Part shown: positions 32,391 through 41,731 of the stretch, in pieces | How the letters are laid out: the number at the start of each line of letters is the position of its first letter | How positions within the stretch are numbered: position 1 is the stretch's first letter | Source of the DNA: Clostridiaceae bacterium | GTDB lineage: Bacteria; Bacillota; Clostridia; Lachnospirales; Lachnospiraceae | Reading direction: 5' to 3' | NCBI GenBank assembly: GCA_910575585.1 | Contig: CAJTGF010000025.1 | Span: forward strand, 1 to 64,000 | Length of the DNA stretch: 64,000 nucleotides | The notes under the pieces: model-generated | Told to the model about the DNA's origin: nothing | The model's database searches: none | Seen by the model: only the letters and a program-made list of their open reading frames with translations | Program-made: the position numbers and the translations under genes

Positions 32391-33347
32391 TTACTTGATT
32401 TGCTCTAATTTCTCTGAATCTTCAGCCATATTTTGCGTCTTTGCCACAATATAAATGGGCCTGTCTTTCAATTCCGCAAATAAGATCGACATGTACTCGC
32501 CCATAATTCCCACGATCAAAAATAAGATGGCAAACATAAAACAGTTCAGTATTACAATGGTTGCGTACCCGCTGGGCGCTCCTCCTCTGGTAAACAGCGT
32601 ATAAACCATCACCACCACTCCCAAAAACGCCGCCATGATCCCGGCGTAGATCCCCAACTTCAAAGGCAGGTTGGAAAAGCACACAATGGTGTTGACTGAA
32701 AACTGAAACAATTTGCGGATGCTGTATTTGCTCTCCCCCGCCGCCCGGACGCCCGCCTCGTAGGAGATGGTGGTCTTGGCAAACCCTACGTTCTGCACAT
32801 ACCCCCTTAAAAACCGCACCTTTTCCCGGTAATTGTCCTTTAAGACCTCTGCCACCTTTCTGCTGACCGCAAAAAAGTCAGATGCGTTATTCTCAAATTT
32901 CACGTCGGACAGCACGTTGATCAGCTTATAAAACGCCGACGACGCCAGATTCTTAAACCAACCGGCAGACTCGTTTTTTGTCCTGACCATATTGATCACA
33001 TCATAGTCCTGCTGAAACTTTTCAAGAATCAGGGGAATGCACTGGGGGGGATGCTGCAGATCCGCGTCCATGCAGATGATGCCGTCGCCTCTGCTGTAGT
33101 CGATCCCTGCGATCATGGCAGCCTCATGGCCGAAATTTCTGGAAAAGCTGACTACTTTTACATGGGGATCCCGGTCTGCCAGGCTTGTAAGGATCTCTAA
33201 ACTTCGGTCGCGGCTTCCGTCATTGACAAATAATAGTTCGTAATCCCAGGCAGCATCTTTTAAAACCTGCGCCGCCGCTTTGTAAAACTGTTCCAGCACC
33301 GCCTCCTCATTGTAGACTGACACCACAACCGACAATAACCTTCTCAT
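32391..33347 (-). CDS. GT2 glycosyltransferase, polyprenyl-phosphate sugar synthase type (GtrB/DPM1-like)
   Basis: 318 residues. The GT-A domain shows VVVSVYNEE, LFVNDGSRDRS, DADLQHPP and SAFYKLINVLSD. At the C-terminus two membrane helices (about 235-258 and 268-292) precede a short tail. The family makes polyprenyl-phosphate-linked sugars (GtrB, dolichol-phosphate mannosyltransferase) that serve as donors for membrane glycosyltransferases. It is the last gene of the glycan locus and would feed the two large multi-pass proteins encoded upstream. Confidence 0.88.
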   Translation of the reverse strand: MRRLLSVVVSVYNEEAVLEQFYKAAAQVLKDAAWDYELLFVNDGSRDRSLEILTSLADRDPHVKVVSFSRNFGHEAAMIAGIDYSRGDGIICMDADLQHPPQCIPLILEKFQQDYDVINMVRTKNESAGWFKNLASSAFYKLINVLSDVKFENNASDFFAVSRKVAEVLKDNYREKVRFLRGYVQNVGFAKTTISYEAGVRAAGESKYSIRKLFQFSVNTIVCFSNLPLKLGIYAGIMAAFLGVVVMVYTLFTRGGAPSGYATIVILNCFMFAILFLIVGIMGEYMSILFAELKDRPIYIVAKTQNMAEDSEKLEQIK

Positions 33348-33375
33348 GTATCTGATTCCTTTCCATGGCCTTATC

Positions 33376-34242
33376 CTATCCCGTCACCTGGATCTTGATG
33401 GCGGAATGGGTGGGAACCCGCTCCTTTTCGGGAGGGAGCTGCATATAATCCCCGTAAATCTGTTTCAGCACCTGATCCCAATTTTCCGGAGCCATTAAAA
33501 CCGTGTCCTCAAAAGGCAGATCCACGGTCCTGTCATTCCACTGCTTTTCAATGGTCACATGCAGATAATCGGGCTGATAATTGCTGTAATACCTAAGCCT
33601 GCTGTTTTTGCCGTTACCGCACACCGCAAGCCTGCGCTGCAGCCTGCGGATGGTCTTCATGGGAATCCGCTTTCCCGCCCCGGCCAGTATTTTTACGGCG
33701 ATCTTAGCCAGAGGGCCGTATTTGGAGTGATCCAGCTCATACCGGTGGCCCATGGCCAGTCCGTAGATCAGGGTGTGAACGGCTCGGATGCCGGCAGCCT
33801 TAACCTTGCATTGGGGCAGATCATCCTGTATGAACAGATCCACCCACAGATGGTTCAGACGCCCTTCATAGTACTGCATCTCGGGACTATCCTCATGGGT
33901 CTTGCTGTTCAGATACAGGATCCTTGGGGTGAAATCGTAAAATGCCTCTCCCCCTGCCAGCTGGTGAGGTTCCAGAAGCTTCATGTCTTTTGGCAGTTCC
34001 TTCCTGACCACTTTCGCGAATCTTTCATAGTTCTCCCTGGTAAAGGCCACATCCGCGTCGTCATCCCAGGGAATAAACCCCTGATGCCGCACCGCCCCCA
34101 GGAGAGTCCCGGAATCTATCATGTAGGCGATCTCGTATTTTCTGCATATCCTGTCGATCTCTTTGAGGATCTTCAGATTAGCCCCATGGACCGGAGCAAG
34201 GTCGTAGGGAGCCAAGGGAGTCTTTAAGGCGTCACTTTCCAT
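33376..34242 (-). CDS. LicD family phosphotransferase
   Basis: 288 residues. The LicD core reads YMIDSGTLLGAVRHQGFIPW followed by DDDADV, a nucleotidyltransferase-fold metal site. LicD proteins move phosphocholine or a similar phospho-group from a CDP-linked donor onto a surface glycan. No licA/licB/licC kinase or cytidylyltransferase is in the window, so the donor may come from elsewhere. The start overlaps the rfbH stop by 11 bp, so it is firmly part of the glycan operon. Confidence 0.9.
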   Translation of the reverse strand: MESDALKTPLAPYDLAPVHGANLKILKEIDRICRKYEIAYMIDSGTLLGAVRHQGFIPWDDDADVAFTRENYERFAKVVRKELPKDMKLLEPHQLAGGEAFYDFTPRILYLNSKTHEDSPEMQYYEGRLNHLWVDLFIQDDLPQCKVKAAGIRAVHTLIYGLAMGHRYELDHSKYGPLAKIAVKILAGAGKRIPMKTIRRLQRRLAVCGNGKNSRLRYYSNYQPDYLHVTIEKQWNDRTVDLPFEDTVLMAPENWDQVLKQIYGDYMQLPPEKERVPTHSAIKIQVTG

Positions 34243-35596
34243 CTTTCCTGTCCTCCCTGCCTGCTTCTGCCGCTTCCCTGATCACCTTTGCCATCTGGTC
34301 GATCATGGCATCCGTCATGCCGGGATACAGGCCCACCCAGAAAGTATCCCTCATGATCCTGTCCGTTACCGACAGATCGCCTACGATCCGGAATCCCTCA
34401 CCGCTTTGCCGCATCTGGTCAAAACACGGGTGTTTTGTCAGATTGCCCGCAAACAGCATCCTGGTCTGAATGCCTTTGCTCTCAATATACGATACCACAC
34501 GACTGCGCTCTGTGCCTTCCTGGCAGGTTATGAGAAATCCGAACCAGCTGGGTCTGGAATTGGGGGCAGCCTGGGGAAGGATCAGGGTATCTTCGGTCCC
34601 CTTAAGTCTTTCATAAAGCCTGTCAAAATTGTGCCGCCTTCTCTCCACAAATGACGGGAACTTTTCCAGCTGCGCGCACCCGATGGCCGCCTGCATATCC
34701 GTGGCCTTTAGGTTGTACCCGAAATGGGAGTACACATATTTATGATCGTATCCCAACGGCAGCTCCCCATACTGGCGGTCAAATCTGCGGCCGCACATAT
34801 TGTCCCGGCCTGACGGACATATGCAGTCGCGGCCCCAGTCGCGGAAGGAGCGGACGATCTTGTGCAGCAGAGGATCATTGGTGTACACCGCGCCTCCCTC
34901 ACCCATGGTCATATGGTGGGGAGGATAGAAGCTGGAAGTTCCGATATCCCCTATGGTCCCGGAAAATCTCTCCTCACCGCCTATGGTGTACCGGGTCCCC
35001 AGGGCGTCGCAGTTATCCTCCACCAGCCACAGTTGATGCTTCTGGCAGAACCCTTTCACAGCTTCCAGATCAAACGGATTGCCCAAGGTGTGAGCCAGCA
35101 TCACGGCCTTGGTCTTTTCGGAATAAGCCTGCTCCAGCATGGCGGTATCAATATTGTACTGAGGTATGGTCACATCCACAAACACCGGGACAGCCCCGTA
35201 TTGGATCATGGGGGTCACCGTTGTGGGGAAGCCAGCCGCCACAGTGATCACCTCGTCCCCCCGTTTGATCTGACGGTCTCCCAAAAGAGGGGACGTCAGC
35301 GCCATAAACGCCGCCAGGTTGGCCGAAGAACCGGAGTTTACCACAGAACAGTATTTCACATTCAGGTACTCGGCCAGCTTTTTTTCAAACGCGTCCGTGT
35401 ACCTGCCGGAAGTGAGCCAAAATTCCAGAGAACTGTCCACCAGGTTCATCATCTCATGCCTGTCATAGACTCTGGAGGCATAGGGGATCCGGTCCCCCTC
35501 CTTGTACTGCTTCTTTTGATGGAACCGGTCACAGTATTCTCCCACCAGCTCCAGGATCTCCTGGCGCGACTGTACCTCTGTCTTATTTTCAAACAT
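34232..35596 (-). CDS. rfbH: CDP-6-deoxy-D-xylo-4-hexulose-3-dehydrase (E1), RfbH type
   Basis: 454 residues from ATG 35596; an upstream in-frame start has no ribosome binding site. The DegT/DnrJ/aminotransferase fold is clear, but the usual PLP lysine is replaced: SSFYPPHHMTMGEGG has His, the mark of E1 enzymes that use PMP and a [2Fe-2S] cluster. It removes the 3-hydroxyl of CDP-4-keto-6-deoxyglucose on the way to 3,6-dideoxyhexoses. Electron transfer needs an E3 reductase (RfbI/DdhD), which is not in the window. It lies next to rfbG and rfbF, the two preceding enzymes. Confidence 0.93.
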   Translation of the reverse strand: MFENKTEVQSRQEILELVGEYCDRFHQKKQYKEGDRIPYASRVYDRHEMMNLVDSSLEFWLTSGRYTDAFEKKLAEYLNVKYCSVVNSGSSANLAAFMALTSPLLGDRQIKRGDEVITVAAGFPTTVTPMIQYGAVPVFVDVTIPQYNIDTAMLEQAYSEKTKAVMLAHTLGNPFDLEAVKGFCQKHQLWLVEDNCDALGTRYTIGGEERFSGTIGDIGTSSFYPPHHMTMGEGGAVYTNDPLLHKIVRSFRDWGRDCICPSGRDNMCGRRFDRQYGELPLGYDHKYVYSHFGYNLKATDMQAAIGCAQLEKFPSFVERRRHNFDRLYERLKGTEDTLILPQAAPNSRPSWFGFLITCQEGTERSRVVSYIESKGIQTRMLFAGNLTKHPCFDQMRQSGEGFRIVGDLSVTDRIMRDTFWVGLYPGMTDAMIDQMAKVIREAAEAGREDRKDGK

Positions 35597-35625
35597 AGCA
35601 ACATGTCCTTTCTTATTTCTATGGA

Positions 35626-36702
35626 TCAAGCTTTGTCACAGTGAAAAAACCTGTATATCTGGGAGTCGGTCACCGTTAAGATGTCCTCCCCGGCAAGATA
35701 GGCTTTTGTCCACTCCACGGTCCATTCCACTGCCTTTTGGATGTTCATGCGGGGCTGCCAGCCAAATACCTGCTTGATCTTGGAGCAGTCCAGTTTCAGG
35801 AAATTAGCTTCATGGGGACCTCCGTCATATTGATCGATCCACGCGGCATCCTTCCCCCATGCCTGACAGAACAAATCCGCCAGCGCTCCCGTGGTCACGC
35901 AGTCCCTGTCATCCGGCCCTACATTATAATATCCCGCAAAAGCCTGATCCTCATACTGCTTCATGGCGATCGTCAGATAGATAAACAGCGGTTCCAGCAC
36001 GTGCTGATACGGCCTGATGGAATGCGGGTTGCGGACAATGATCTCTCTCCCCGCCGATACTGCCCGGATACAGTCCGGAATAATGCGGTCGTTGGCAAAA
36101 TCTCCGCCTCCGATCACATTGCCGGCCCTGGACGTGGACACCCTGCATCGGTTGTCCCCGAAAAACGATCTGATGTAGCTGTGGGTCACCAGCTCGGAAC
36201 AGGACTTGCTGTTGGAGTAGGGATCATACCCGTCCAGATTATCACATTCCCGATACCCGTATTCCCACTCTCTGTTTTCATAGACCTTGTCCGTGGTCAC
36301 ATTGACGCAGGATATCACCGACGGAGTCAGCCGGACGCACTCCAGCATATTGACCGTCCCCATAACATTGGTCTCATAGGTGTAAACCGGATCTTTGTAG
36401 GAATCCCGCACAATGGGCTGGGCTGCCAGATGAAACACGATCTGGGGGCATACCCGGTCAAACACCTGTTTCAGATGAGCCAGATCCCGGATATCGCCTA
36501 TAACGCTGTCCATGTTATGGGCCAGTCCGGCCCCGTCAAACAGGCTGGGACTTGTAGGCGGCTCCTTGGCATACCCGGTCACCTGCGCCCCCATATCCGT
36601 CAAAATCCGGCACAGCCAGGAACCTTTAAATCCCGTATGGCCTGTGACCAGCACTTTCTTTCCTTTATAAAAACCGCAAAACTCGCTCCAGATATCCCTC
36701 AT
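35626..36702 (-). CDS. rfbG: CDP-glucose 4,6-dehydratase
   Basis: 358 residues. An SDR-type NAD site GKKVLVTGHTGFKGSWL (about 14-30), NVTTDKVYENREWEYGYREC (TDK) and YDPYSNSKSCSEL with the YxxxK pair, then SRAGNVIGGGDFANDRIIPD, are all typical of RfbG. It makes CDP-4-keto-6-deoxyglucose from CDP-glucose. The partner enzymes rfbF (upstream) and rfbH (downstream) flank it. Confidence 0.95.
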   Translation of the reverse strand: MRDIWSEFCGFYKGKKVLVTGHTGFKGSWLCRILTDMGAQVTGYAKEPPTSPSLFDGAGLAHNMDSVIGDIRDLAHLKQVFDRVCPQIVFHLAAQPIVRDSYKDPVYTYETNVMGTVNMLECVRLTPSVISCVNVTTDKVYENREWEYGYRECDNLDGYDPYSNSKSCSELVTHSYIRSFFGDNRCRVSTSRAGNVIGGGDFANDRIIPDCIRAVSAGREIIVRNPHSIRPYQHVLEPLFIYLTIAMKQYEDQAFAGYYNVGPDDRDCVTTGALADLFCQAWGKDAAWIDQYDGGPHEANFLKLDCSKIKQVFGWQPRMNIQKAVEWTVEWTKAYLAGEDILTVTDSQIYRFFHCDKA

Positions 36703-36736
36703 GCTTCTATCCTTTCCATCCTCTCTGCCATTGGTA

Positions 36737-37513
36737 TTAATTCTTCCATATTTTCCAGGGCGCTTTCCCGCTCTGCCACAGATCTTCCAGCCTCTTCATC
36801 TCCCGCTGCGTATCCATACACTGCCAAAAACCGTCGTGGTGATAGCCCATCAGCTGGCCTTCTGCCGCCAGTTTCTGAAGGGGCTCCTGCTCAAACACTG
36901 TAGAATCATCTATGAGATAAGTAAACACCTCCGGATTCAGGACCATAAACCCTCCGTTAATAAGACTGGCATCCGCCTCCTTCTTCTCCCTGAAAGACCG
37001 CACCACTTGGTCTGCCCCGATATCCAGGACGCCTTTCATCTGGGCGATGCTTACTGTGGTTATGGTGGCTGTCTTTTTGTGCTCCTTATGGAACTTTAAC
37101 AGCGCCTTTAGATCCACGTTGCACACTCCGTCCCCGTAGGTGAGCATAAAGGGTTCTCTGCCCACAAAAGGCTGGATCCTTTTCACTCTTCCTCCGGTCA
37201 TGGTGTTAAGACCGGTATCCACCAGCGTTACCTTCCAGGGCTCCGCGTAATTGTTGTGGACCTCCATCTTATTGTTGGCCAGATCAAAGGTCACATCCGA
37301 CGTGTGGAGAAAATAGTCCGCGAAAAACTCCTTCACCACATACTGTTTATACCCCAGACAGATCACAAACTCGTGAAACCCAAACTCCGAGTAATACTTC
37401 ATAATGTGCCAAAGAATGGGCTTTTCCCCGATCTCGATCATAGGCTTAGGTTTCAGATGGCTCTCTTCGCTGATTCTGGTGCCGAATCCTCCGGCTAAGA
37501 TAACTACTTTCAT
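36737..37513 (-). CDS. rfbF: Glucose-1-phosphate cytidylyltransferase
   Basis: 258 residues from the ATG behind AAAGGAG, matching the usual RfbF length. The nucleotidyltransferase motif is MKVVILAGGFGTRISEESHL, with KPKPMIEIGEKPILWHIM and the metal/nucleotide residues LTYGDGVCNVD. It makes CDP-glucose, the first step to 3,6-dideoxyhexoses. With rfbG and rfbH it completes the CDP branch seen here. Confidence 0.95.
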   Translation of the reverse strand: MKVVILAGGFGTRISEESHLKPKPMIEIGEKPILWHIMKYYSEFGFHEFVICLGYKQYVVKEFFADYFLHTSDVTFDLANNKMEVHNNYAEPWKVTLVDTGLNTMTGGRVKRIQPFVGREPFMLTYGDGVCNVDLKALLKFHKEHKKTATITTVSIAQMKGVLDIGADQVVRSFREKKEADASLINGGFMVLNPEVFTYLIDDSTVFEQEPLQKLAAEGQLMGYHHDGFWQCMDTQREMKRLEDLWQSGKAPWKIWKN

Positions 37514-37527
37514 TGGTCTTTTCTCCT

Positions 37528-38925
37528 TTAGTTTGGCTGCCTGAAAATATTCCACTGCTGTTTCTTTAAGATCTCCAGAGCTTCCCGAACTTCCGCCCCT
37601 CCCTCAGGTCTGCTCATATGGTACTCAAAATTAGCCTTAAGCTCCTCGTCCGTCCTGTTTTCAAAATCCAGGGCCAGCCGGGCCCGCGCCGCGCAGTACT
37701 CTTTCCGGATAGGCGCTTTTTTTACTTCCTGCGCTGTAGTATACCCATTTCCCGCCAGCAGCAAAACCGTGACAGCAGCCATAAAGCACCGGCTCAGTCC
37801 CTTTGCCCAAGTCCCTCTTTTTTCCGCCGCCATCTTCCGCCCCGCCAGCCCGAATGTCAGAAGCATCCCCAGGATGCCCACCTGAAACTGCAGCGCGTAC
37901 CTGGAAGACATGCCGTAATCCTCTCTTAAAAATACCCATCGCGACACCATGATCAATATATGGTTCAACCCCCCGGAACACAAAAGCATCAGAGGAAAGA
38001 CGGTCTCCTTATACAGGCCGTACCGCCACTGCTGCCACAGCGCCAGCCCATAGCCTCCCATGACCGCGATCCCCAAAACAAAGTAAGGCGTATTGGTGGC
38101 AAACACGGCCTGGGCGCATTCCACCCCCATGACCATGGAGGAAAATGATTTGATAAAAAACCGAAGGAAAAATCCTGGCGTATCCAGAAACTGGGTCATA
38201 AGGGAAACCTCTGCCACCCCCAGCTTCTCCGGCTCCGCCAAAGAACTGCTCCACATATACAGAAGAAGGGGGACCATCGCCGAGGCGGCGTACAGCAGAT
38301 ACCGTTTTTCCCACTGTCCCCCGCCGGCCTTTTTAAGACCCATGGCAAGACCATAAGCCAGCACAAGGGTCACCGTATAAACAGCGCAGTAGGGGCCTGC
38401 CATGCCAATGGTCACGATCCACGGCAAAGTCAGAAGCCAGAGACGGTCGTTTTTCTTCTCCCCGCCCTGCCACACCCGCTCCAGCACCAGATAGTGGCAG
38501 TAAAACCCCGCAAAAGCCAGAAAATGGATCCATCCGCTGCCGTTTATCATCATCTCCCATTTGTTCAGGCTGAAGATCACTGCCATAAGGCTTATGATCC
38601 ACACCGCGCCGATGTTTTGTCTCACACCGTACGCCGTGATCTGCAATGCCGATACGCCTAAAAAAATAATCCCCAAAGTCTGGTCAAACCGTATGCTGTA
38701 GCCGAAAAATGTTACATTGACGATCCTGGCCGCGTAATTCAGCGGTATGCGGGTCAGGATGTCCCCCACAAAAAACTTGCTGGGATCCCACACATCCGGC
38801 AGATAACTGTTCACCAGGCGGATATAGTCGGAATAGACCACATCCACAAATGCCGATCGCACATACCACAGGCCGAATACTACGCCTATGACCGGCAGCA
38901 AATAGCACCACTTTCCAGTCTTCAT
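37528..38925 (-). CDS. Multi-pass membrane protein of the glycan locus (unknown family)
   Basis: 465 residues with about ten hydrophobic segments and a soluble C-terminal tail (RKEYCAARARLALDFENRTD). The N-terminal SAFVDVVYSDYIRLVNSYLP resembles the first extracellular loop of GT-C-type glycosyltransferases, but no DxD- or DE-type catalytic motif is secure. Possible roles are polymerase or polyprenyl-sugar glycosyltransferase. It lies 14 bp upstream of rfbF in the operon. Confidence 0.6.
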   Translation of the reverse strand: MKTGKWCYLLPVIGVVFGLWYVRSAFVDVVYSDYIRLVNSYLPDVWDPSKFFVGDILTRIPLNYAARIVNVTFFGYSIRFDQTLGIIFLGVSALQITAYGVRQNIGAVWIISLMAVIFSLNKWEMMINGSGWIHFLAFAGFYCHYLVLERVWQGGEKKNDRLWLLTLPWIVTIGMAGPYCAVYTVTLVLAYGLAMGLKKAGGGQWEKRYLLYAASAMVPLLLYMWSSSLAEPEKLGVAEVSLMTQFLDTPGFFLRFFIKSFSSMVMGVECAQAVFATNTPYFVLGIAVMGGYGLALWQQWRYGLYKETVFPLMLLCSGGLNHILIMVSRWVFLREDYGMSSRYALQFQVGILGMLLTFGLAGRKMAAEKRGTWAKGLSRCFMAAVTVLLLAGNGYTTAQEVKKAPIRKEYCAARARLALDFENRTDEELKANFEYHMSRPEGGAEVREALEILKKQQWNIFRQPN

Positions 38926-38953
38926 AAAACTCCTCTTTGCTTAAACCACAATG

Positions 38954-40807
38954 TTAGTCTGCCGTAATCTCCACCATCATGGAAAATCGCTTTTCCCCCC
39001 GCTGTTCCTGGGCATCCTCCAGATAAAAGTTGTTCTCGAATTCCAGCTCCACAATATCATAAGGTCTGGCCTTTAATTCCACCTGAGTAATGTTCTGCTT
39101 AATTTCCACCTGGGCCGCCGGCTGGCCGTTTTGATAGATCACGGCCTTTTCATGGCCGTCCATGGCTCCCGGATACATCAGCTGCAGCTGGATAACGCCG
39201 CTGCTGCCTGCCATCACTCGAAGCTTGGCGCTTTCGTCCATCCATCCGTCCCGGTAATAGCCGTAGATGGGTTCGCATTTTAAGATCCTCACCGCCTCCG
39301 TAATATCCTGGTAAGCATGGAAAGACGGATCCTCCCGAATGACCAGCATGTTGTTGTTCACCTGGCCGAAATCCCGGATATTGTCAACAAATATCACCTC
39401 TGTCCCCTCCGCCTTCCTGTCCTTGTCAAAAACCTTAAAGAAGGTGTCGGCATAGAACTTGCTGACGTCATAAGTATTTTTCAAAATATAGATCTTTTTT
39501 CCAAAAACAGCTTCGCCGTATTTTTCATAAGTCTGTTCCGCCAGGGAATTGTACTGCTGCTGGCTGTTCCAGTAATACAGATTAGAATAACGGTTCCGGT
39601 AATACGTCTCCGCAGGGATCATAAGCCCTGTATACATAACTGCCAGCCCGGTGCAGATAAGCGCCCACCGGTAATCCGGCACCCGCCGCGCCGCCTCCGG
39701 CTTCTGGGCCAACGGCCTTGCGATCACGCCGCACATGTACGCCAGCCACAGCCAGGCCGCGGCCATGGACACATAGACCCACCGCACCTCCACCCGGATC
39801 GTCACGCTGGAACAGGCGATGCAGGCTCCGATAAACAAAAAAAACAGCAGACAGTTCCGGCAAATAGCCATCCTCTCCCATTTGCTTCGGACAACCTTTA
39901 TGATAAAGATGATCATGACGGCCAGGATCATCATATCAGCCAGGATCACAAGCACCTTTATCCACCGGGAGGACTCGCGCCAGCTTAAGGCGCAGAGATA
40001 ACTTCCCCCCGTATTGATCCCGAAAAGATACAAAACCTGCTGAACGGCAAACAGGATCACCTGTTTGATATTCAGGGTATCCGCCACATCCGTGCCTCCG
40101 GTCCCCGCAGGCATCACCGTTCCGATGGCTGCCAGACGGATCAGCTGCACCAGGGCAAACACTGCCAGGGGAATGGCCCACTCCCTCCACTTTTTGTTGC
40201 GCTTCATCAAAAGCACAAGAAAGAGCAGCGGCAGAAAGACCATGTAGCGCTCATGGATAAAGCATACCGCAAAATACAGGCCATTGGCCATCCGAAACCA
40301 TATCAGCTCCTGCCCGGGCTCATTGATATACCGGTACAGGCAGTACAAGATCCCTATGGAAGCCCACAGGGCAAGGGACTCCATAAGCCCGTACACCTGG
40401 GATATCTGATAGTAAGACATCCTGGATAACAGATATAAAAATCCCGTTAGGAACCCGATTATAGTATTGCCGGAAAGTGTTCTGGCAAACCGGCATATGG
40501 TATAGGCGATGGCGCTGTTAAGGATTATATTAATAGGGACAAACCAAGTCACATGGCTCCCTACAAGCCCCAACTGCACGTAAGCTGCCAGATTATAAAG
40601 AAACCGGAACCGTGTACTGCCCAAGGGAAACACAAACTCCCGAAACGTCTGCTCGCCATAGCAGGACCACAGATACAGATCGTCCATAAACAAGCCGCGA
40701 ATCTGGATCCCCGCGTTAATGATAAACCCAAAGGCCAGCAGCAGGCCGGCTATAATCACCTCTTCCTTCCATCGGTACTGCCACACACCGGCGCGTTTTT
40801 TCTCCAT
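38954..40807 (-). CDS. Large multi-pass membrane protein, possible GT-C glycosyltransferase
   Basis: 617 residues from the ATG behind GGAGGAA; a longer in-frame extension has no ribosome binding site. About 11-12 membrane segments fill residues 15-440 (EEVIIAGLLLAFGFIINAGI is the first). A soluble C-terminal domain of about 180 residues ends in a beta-rich part, VIQLQLMYPGAMDG to SMMVEITAD. The first loop GLFMDDLYLWSCYGE carries DD, which fits a GT-C active site. It would use polyprenyl-phosphate sugar donors on the outer face of the membrane. Family unknown to me. Confidence 0.6.
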   Translation of the reverse strand: MEKKRAGVWQYRWKEEVIIAGLLLAFGFIINAGIQIRGLFMDDLYLWSCYGEQTFREFVFPLGSTRFRFLYNLAAYVQLGLVGSHVTWFVPINIILNSAIAYTICRFARTLSGNTIIGFLTGFLYLLSRMSYYQISQVYGLMESLALWASIGILYCLYRYINEPGQELIWFRMANGLYFAVCFIHERYMVFLPLLFLVLLMKRNKKWREWAIPLAVFALVQLIRLAAIGTVMPAGTGGTDVADTLNIKQVILFAVQQVLYLFGINTGGSYLCALSWRESSRWIKVLVILADMMILAVMIIFIIKVVRSKWERMAICRNCLLFFLFIGACIACSSVTIRVEVRWVYVSMAAAWLWLAYMCGVIARPLAQKPEAARRVPDYRWALICTGLAVMYTGLMIPAETYYRNRYSNLYYWNSQQQYNSLAEQTYEKYGEAVFGKKIYILKNTYDVSKFYADTFFKVFDKDRKAEGTEVIFVDNIRDFGQVNNNMLVIREDPSFHAYQDITEAVRILKCEPIYGYYRDGWMDESAKLRVMAGSSGVIQLQLMYPGAMDGHEKAVIYQNGQPAAQVEIKQNITQVELKARPYDIVELEFENNFYLEDAQEQRGEKRFSMMVEITAD

Positions 40808-40862
40808 GCAGTCATTTCCTCCAACATCTTTTACGGAGCGCTCCGATGTATCCGCGCTTCCT

Positions 40863-41645
40863 TCACTGGTAATTTCTGTAAGCCAGACGGTACAAGACCA
40901 TGATCGCCTTCGCCGCCCATCCAGGCCATATTTTCTCAAACATCTGCCGCTCTTCCCGCTCTCTTCGGTGGTCCTCAATACAGGCTTTGGTGGTAGCCCC
41001 GTCATGGACCCGATAGCAGAGAAGCGGTTTCTCCACGCAGATAAACCGACCTGGTTCTTTGGCCAGCTTTCTCATACATTCCCAGTCCAGAACAAAATCA
41101 TATGTTCCCGAAAACAGGGGCATGGAAAGCTTCCTTTTTCGGTAGCTTACGGAAGGACACATAACGGGATTGCCCAACATAAGCCCGCTAACCTTCACGG
41201 CAGTGATATGGCAGAGAAAGCTCAGCCGCCAGGGCAGCCGCAGCGCCTTCTTAACCGCCTCCACAGCTCCGCCCCATGTCAGCTTCCCCTGCTTTATCAA
41301 CACAGCGTCGCTCATGAACACGGTCATGTCCGGCCAACGCTTACAGGCTTTTTGCAGTTCTTCCACATAATGCCTGCTGTAAAGATCATCCTGATGGGCA
41401 ATGGTCACAAACTGCCCGCCGGCTTTTTCCACAGCAAAATTCCAGTCGTCCCGAATATTGCTCTTTCCCTCTCTCACATAGAGAGGGATCCGGTACTTTC
41501 CCACCATGGCCTCAAGCCACGGACTGGGGGTGGAAGTGGCGCAGATGATCTGGGTGGGAACGGTCTGGGCCTTTACAGAGCGGATACATGCCTCCAGATA
41601 AGGCGACCGCCCGTAAGCACAAATAACAAATGTATGAAACGCCAT
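40863..41645 (-). CDS. GT2 family glycosyltransferase
   Basis: 260 residues, soluble. FVICAYGRSPYLEACIRSVK (start of the GT-A fold), SNIRDDWNFAVEKAGGQFV and TIAHQDDLYSRHYVEEL (the metal-binding QDD) are plain. It transfers one sugar from an NDP donor, possibly GDP-heptose or a CDP-sugar made by the same operon. The gaps on both sides (55 and 86 bp) are larger than elsewhere in the locus. Confidence 0.85.
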   Translation of the reverse strand: MAFHTFVICAYGRSPYLEACIRSVKAQTVPTQIICATSTPSPWLEAMVGKYRIPLYVREGKSNIRDDWNFAVEKAGGQFVTIAHQDDLYSRHYVEELQKACKRWPDMTVFMSDAVLIKQGKLTWGGAVEAVKKALRLPWRLSFLCHITAVKVSGLMLGNPVMCPSVSYRKRKLSMPLFSGTYDFVLDWECMRKLAKEPGRFICVEKPLLCYRVHDGATTKACIEDHRREREERQMFEKIWPGWAAKAIMVLYRLAYRNYQ

Positions 41646-41731
41646 AGGATATCCTCATCTCTGTCTGCGGTAACATTTACAGATGCCAAACCTGCCTCTG
41701 GGGCAGCGTTTCCCGCCGGATGCGGGAATTG

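Noticed and set aside
35737-36903. 388-codon plus-strand frame across rfbG and rfbF
   Set aside because: Antisense to two certain genes; no recognisable motif and no ribosome binding site.
38954-41005. 683-codon version of the large membrane protein
   Set aside because: The first 66 codons overlap the GT2 gene out of frame and lack membrane or motif features; the start at 40807 has GGAGGAA.
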